In this document: piece by piece, positions 61,313-64,000 of the stretch
Layout: every line of letters starts with the position of its first letter
Numbering within the stretch: the stretch's first letter is position 1
Source of the DNA: CAJQQY01 sp964352225
GTDB lineage: Bacteria; Bacteroidota; Bacteroidia; Chitinophagales; Saprospiraceae
Length of the DNA: 64,000 nt
Assembly: GCA_964352225.1 (NCBI GenBank)
Contig: CAYGRM010000001.1
Coordinates: forward strand, 1 to 64,000
Direction of reading: 5' to 3'
Program-made: the position numbers and the translations under genes
Notes under the pieces: model-generated
What the model was told of the DNA's origin: nothing
Database searches by the model: none
Seen by the model: only the letters and a program-made list of their open reading frames with translations

Positions 61313-62095
61313 ATGGGATTCTTCGATTTTATTAAAGGTTTATTTGGTTCTGCTAAAGATGCAGTTGGCGATGCCGCTGAGAGTGCTAAAGATGTTGCTG
61401 GTAATGTGATGGACAAAGCTGAGGATATGGCTGAAAGTGCAATGGAAACTGCTGGTGATGTAGCTGAAGGAGCTAAAAAGAAGGGCGCTGCTGCGTTTGA
61501 TAAAGCAAGTCATCTTGCGGAAAATGCTAAAGATGCTGCTGGCGATGCTTTGGAAAAAGCAGGTGATGTCGCTGGTGATATTGCTGAGGGAGCAAAAAAT
61601 ATGGGTGCTGCTGCTTTTGATAAAGCAAGTCACCTTGCAGAAAGTGCCAAAGATGCCGCTGGTGACGCTATGGAAAAAGCAAGTGACATGGCAGAGGATG
61701 TTGTTGATGGGGCAAAAAATATGGGCGCTGCTGCTTTTAACAAAGCTGGTGATATGGTCAAAGGTGCTAAAAACGTCGCTGGTAATGTTGCCGAAGGAGC
61801 TAAAGATGCTGCTAGTAAGGCTGCTGACAAAGCAGGTGATATCGCTGAAGGAGCTAAAAGTGTCGCTGATAATGTAACTGAAGGAGCTAAAGATGCTGCT
61901 AGTAAGGCTGCTGATAAAGCAAGTGACATCGCGGAAGGTGCTAAAAACGTCGCTGGTAATGTTGCCGAAGGAGCTAAAGATGCTGCAAGTAATGCTGCTA
62001 ACAAAGCAGGTGACATCGCTAAGGGGGCAGAAGAAATAGGAGGCGATATTGTTGATGGAGCAAAAGACGCAATTGACGATGTTAAAGACGCATAA
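61313..62095 (+). CDS. LEA/YtxH-like protein with 11-mer-type repeats
   Basis: A 260-residue protein formed almost wholly of amphipathic Ala/Lys/Asp repeats: GDAAESAKDVAGNVMDKAEDMAESA-type units and periodic blocks such as EGAKNMGAAAFDKAS and EGAKDAASKAADKA. The 11-residue period fits group 3 late-embryogenesis-abundant proteins or YtxH-like stress proteins, disordered in water and helical on drying or at membranes. The N-terminus (MGFFDFIKGLFGSAKD) is amphipathic. It is soluble or peripheral, and it has its own terminator. The repeats at DNA level suggest expansion by internal duplication. Confidence 0.82.
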   Translation: MGFFDFIKGLFGSAKDAVGDAAESAKDVAGNVMDKAEDMAESAMETAGDVAEGAKKKGAAAFDKASHLAENAKDAAGDALEKAGDVAGDIAEGAKNMGAAAFDKASHLAESAKDAAGDAMEKASDMAEDVVDGAKNMGAAAFNKAGDMVKGAKNVAGNVAEGAKDAASKAADKAGDIAEGAKSVADNVTEGAKDAASKAADKASDIAEGAKNVAGNVAEGAKDAASNAANKAGDIAKGAEEIGGDIVDGAKDAIDDVKDA

Positions 62096-62120
62096 TTATC
62101 TTTTCAAAGGATAAAATACT

Positions 62121-62157
62121 AAAGCCTTGTTGGAGTCGTAACCCCAGCAAGGCTTTT
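62121..62157 (+). terminator. Intrinsic terminator after the LEA-like gene
   Basis: Arms AAAGCCTTGTTGG and CCAGCAAGGCTTT with a loop of about nine bases, close to the stop. Confidence 0.75.
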
Positions 62158-62185
62158 CCATTGAAAAATCGAATCATTTTAGCAT

Positions 62186-62226
62186 AAAAAAATCCGAGCC
62201 ATAAATATGACTCGGACTTTTTTTAT
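62186..62226 (-). terminator. Intrinsic terminator after rplI
   Basis: Arms AATCCGAGCCATA and TATGACTCGGACTT with A- and T-runs beside them. It lies on the minus strand 24 bases from the rplI stop. Confidence 0.8.
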
Positions 62227-62249
62227 CCTAAAAATTAAAGTAGCCTGAA

Positions 62250-62693
62250 TTATTCAGCAACCACCTCAATTGGTAATTCAACAACCACCTCAGGATGTAA
62301 ATTTAAGGTTGCAACATAAGAGCCTACTTCCTTGATATCTTCAAGAGAGACTTTTTTACGCAACACTTCTACATCAAATTGTTCTTTTAATGCTTGAACG
62401 ATTTGGATAGTAGTAACACTTCCAAAAATCTTTCCGCTAGTTCCTGCTTTAGCGCCAATGCTCAAAGTTTTACCTTCTAACTTAGTAGCGATGTCTCTAT
62501 AAACATCAACTTTTGCAGCTTCAACAGCATCTTCTTTAGCTTTAAGATCATCCAATTTTTTCATATTGGTAGCATTTGCAATTAATGCTAACCCTTGAGG
62601 AATCAAGTAATTTCTTCCGTAACCATTCTTTACAGTTACTACTTCATGCTTGTCCCCAACTTTATCTAAATCTGCTAATAATATAATATCCAT
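62250..62693 (-). CDS. rplI: 50S ribosomal protein bL9
   Basis: The start ATG at 62693 (MDIILLADLDKVG) fits bL9; an upstream Met at 62720 would add nine non-family residues. The protein has the two-domain L9 pattern: DLDKVGDKHEVVTVKNGYGRNYLIPQGLA, a central long helix (LDDLKAKEDAVEAAKVDVY) and a C-terminal domain (LEGKTLSIGAKAGTSGKIFGSVT). It binds 23S rRNA and helps reading-frame maintenance. It is last in rpsF-rpsR-rplI. Confidence 0.95.
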   Translation of the reverse strand: MDIILLADLDKVGDKHEVVTVKNGYGRNYLIPQGLALIANATNMKKLDDLKAKEDAVEAAKVDVYRDIATKLEGKTLSIGAKAGTSGKIFGSVTTIQIVQALKEQFDVEVLRKKVSLEDIKEVGSYVATLNLHPEVVVELPIEVVAE

Positions 62694-62773
62694 GATGAAA
62701 TATTTTTTTGGGAAAACCATTTAAGGTTTTACCTTGATCATTCGGTAGGTAAAAAATTCCCCACCTAAAAAAT

Positions 62774-63040
62774 TTATTTTAACAAATCCGTTACATACGG
62801 TAAAATAGCCAAGTGACGTGCTCTCTTAACAGCAGTAGCCATTTTTCGTTGGTATTTTAACGAGTTACCTGTAATACGTCGAGGAAGAATTTTTCCTTGC
62901 TCGTTGATAAATTGTAACAAGAAGTCTGGGTCTTTGTAGTCAATATGCTTGATTCCAAATTTTTTGAATCGGCAATATTTTTTTCTATCCTGACCAATAT
63001 TTGGGTTACTAAGAAATTTTATATCGTCTCTAGAAGCCAT
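62774..63040 (-). CDS. rpsR: 30S ribosomal protein bS18
   Basis: An 88-residue bS18: [64 protein letters not shown]. The C-terminal AKRARHLALLPY motif and central PRRxTGxxxKxQ are canonical. It is in the usual position between rpsF and rplI. Confidence 0.96.
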   Translation of the reverse strand: MASRDDIKFLSNPNIGQDRKKYCRFKKFGIKHIDYKDPDFLLQFINEQGKILPRRITGNSLKYQRKMATAVKRARHLAILPYVTDLLK

Positions 63041-63085
63041 GATTTTTTTATTTTAATAATTAGAAAATTAATTAATCGCTAAAGA

Positions 63086-63562
63086 TTACTCCTCCTCTTC
63101 GGCTTTTGCCTCTACGGCTACTTTTGGAGCAGTTACAGCAGAAACTTTAGAAGCTGGTTGTGTAGCTGATTTCTTTTTCTCCGCAGCAACTTCTTTTTTG
63201 ATTTCAGCTTTTACTTTTTTCTTTTTCTTTCCGATTAATCCATTACGCTTGTCGTCGTTATATTTAACTCCGAACTTGTCTAATCTTACAGTCAAAAATC
63301 TCATGATTCGCTCATCTCGACGAAGAGCTAATTCAAGGTTAGAAACAAAAGCACCAGTAGGTACTTGAAATTCTGTGCAAAAGTACACACCTGTAGTGCG
63401 TCCTTTGATTGGGTAAGCCAACTGGCGTAATCCCATCTCTCCTTTATCAACGATAGTGCAATCATTCGATGTCAACATATCGAAGTAAGTCTGAGCTGTC
63501 GCATTTATCTCATCGCCCGACAGTACTGAATCTACGATGAAATTTACTTCGTAATTTTTCAT
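63086..63562 (-). CDS. rpsF: 30S ribosomal protein bS6 with charged C-terminal tail
   Basis: A 158-residue bS6, pairing with bS18 on the 30S platform. Core motifs are YEVNFIVDSVLSGDEINATAQTYFDML, LRQLAYPIKGRTTGVYFCTEFQV and LRRDERIMRFLTVRLDKF. About 45 residues after the normal end (from NGLIGKKKKKVKAEIK) form a Lys/Ala/Glu tail, longer than in E. coli, as seen in several Bacteroidota. A promoter (63613-63642) reads into this gene. It is first of the operon. Confidence 0.95.
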   Translation of the reverse strand: MKNYEVNFIVDSVLSGDEINATAQTYFDMLTSNDCTIVDKGEMGLRQLAYPIKGRTTGVYFCTEFQVPTGAFVSNLELALRRDERIMRFLTVRLDKFGVKYNDDKRNGLIGKKKKKVKAEIKKEVAAEKKKSATQPASKVSAVTAPKVAVEAKAEEEE

Positions 63563-63612
63563 TTACGTGAAGTATTTTTTTAGTGAAATAATATTAATTT
63601 TAAAAACGGCTG

Positions 63613-63642
63613 CAAAGATAGGTTTTTTACTAGGCTTTACAA
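63613..63642 (-). promoter_or_regulatory. Promoter of the rpsF-rpsR-rplI operon
   Basis: On the minus strand TTG (63640-63642) precedes TATCTTTG (63613-63620) with a 19-base spacer, an excellent match to the Bacteroidota promoter consensus, 50 bases upstream of rpsF. Confidence 0.8.
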
Positions 63643-63673
63643 ATGTTTTAAGAAAGTTTTTAGAGAAATGAAA

Positions 63674-63702
63674 TAGGGTGTTTTTTTATCAAAAACACCC
63701 TA
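63674..63702 (-). terminator. Intrinsic terminator-like hairpin before the rpsF promoter
   Basis: TAGGGTGTTTTT and AAAAACACCCTA form a perfect stem with a 5-base loop. It lies downstream of the AstE/AspA-like gene and upstream of the rpsF promoter, so it likely ends the former transcript. Confidence 0.75.
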
Positions 63703-63763
63703 TAGCCAACCTGTATTGTACTCAATTTGATGGTTCGTAGATATAATCCTCGTGAAAGTAGGC

Positions 63764-64000
63764 TTATTTCAAAATGCCCAAATGAAGAATTCTCCCTCCT
63801 GTCCAGTTAAGTGGACTAACACTTTTGCCAATCACAACTCCATCCTCTGGAGCGTAATATGATTTAATTAAATCACCAAAAATATCTCGAAGTGTCGCTA
63901 CCTCTTGTCCTTTTTTCACCATCTCAGCAACTTTTGGATACACGGTCAATAGACCTCCCGTATCGGTATAAATCCAATAAGAATTATTACATAAAATAAT
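63764..64000 (-). CDS. Succinylglutamate desuccinylase/aspartoacylase-like protein, C-terminal fragment
   Basis: Only the last 78 codons are seen; the frame is open to the window end. The tail YYAPEDGVVIGKSVSPLNWTGGRILHLG is the lipoyl-like C-terminal barrel of the AstE/AspA (M14-like) family, with the GYAxxDGxVVG and GxRxxHLG signature. The catalytic zinc domain would lie beyond 64000, so it is not visible. Members are zinc deacylases; the label stays at the family level. Confidence 0.75.
   Translation of the reverse strand: MILCNNSYWIYTDTGGLLTVYPKVAEMVKKGQEVATLRDIFGDLIKSYYAPEDGVVIGKSVSPLNWTGGRILHLGILK

Noticed and set aside
61630..62016. 128-codon antisense frame in the LEA-like gene
   Set aside because: It is the mirror of an Ala-rich repeat gene (a Leu/Ala/Ser-rich shadow) and lacks any independent start context.

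Overview
The window is an AT-rich chromosomal segment from a member of the Bacteroidota, most likely a gliding or filamentous lineage near the Saprospiria. The evidence is type IX secretion (T9SS) biology (PorP/SprF protein, SprB-repeat adhesin with a gliding-type C-terminal domain, subtilase with a T9SS type A tail), two-component-type propeller proteins, weak Shine-Dalgarno signals, and promoters of the TTG-N19-22-TAnnTTTG type. No phage, plasmid, insertion sequence, transposase or CRISPR array was seen. A run of 10 Ns at 55749-55758 marks a scaffold gap, so this is a draft assembly.

Layout. 1-9 kb: a partial secreted protein, a FemAB-like transferase, a BamA/TamA-like outer-membrane protein, HemW, a NYN-domain protein and a large propeller-adenylate cyclase receptor. 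9-19 kb: a minus-strand T9SS/adhesion locus (PorP/SprF, a PorE-like TPR/PD40/OmpA protein, a 2072-residue SprB-repeat protein). 19-29 kb: housekeeping and metabolic genes (class V aminotransferase, ABM protein, SAM hydroxide adenosyltransferase-like, PhoH, AroA, a secreted two-domain protein, DUF4177-like, Mpg, GuaB, TadA). 29-40 kb: an ECF sigma factor co-transcribed with an unusual transmembrane/beta-barrel protein, envelope proteins of unknown role, and a 1.6-kilo-residue secreted subtilase. 40-49 kb: glucosaminidase, TonB-like protein, a YceI-porin-YceI cluster, and a TPR histidine kinase with a LytTR regulator. 49-60 kb: EF-G-like GTPase, an OmpA/HhH envelope pair, ClpS, peroxiredoxin, an EamA transporter broken by the gap, two tandem GDPD-like lipoproteins, an O-methyltransferase and an ABC permease. 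60-64 kb: a CAU tRNA, a LEA-like repeat protein, the rpsF-rpsR-rplI operon and the end of an AstE/AspA-like gene.

The genes form several small operons rather than one large pathway. The best functional unit is the adhesin/PorE-like/PorP set, probably an OM-anchored display machine. Other units are sigma/barrel, kinase/regulator, OmpA/HhH and YceI/porin.

The most unusual property is a dense set of palindromic or inverted-repeat elements of at least five families. Some lie between genes, but three alter or touch genes: one in frame inside aroA (adding roughly LPVRQAG), one inside the signal-sequence region of the BamA-like gene, and one covering the end of hemW. Two others sit at promoters or leaders (upstream of the FemAB-like gene and of the peroxiredoxin gene). 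No new defence or biosynthetic system was recognised. The more original protein-level candidates are the sigma-linked inner-membrane/barrel chimera, the GDPD-like pair with substituted active sites, and the propeller-cyclase fusion.
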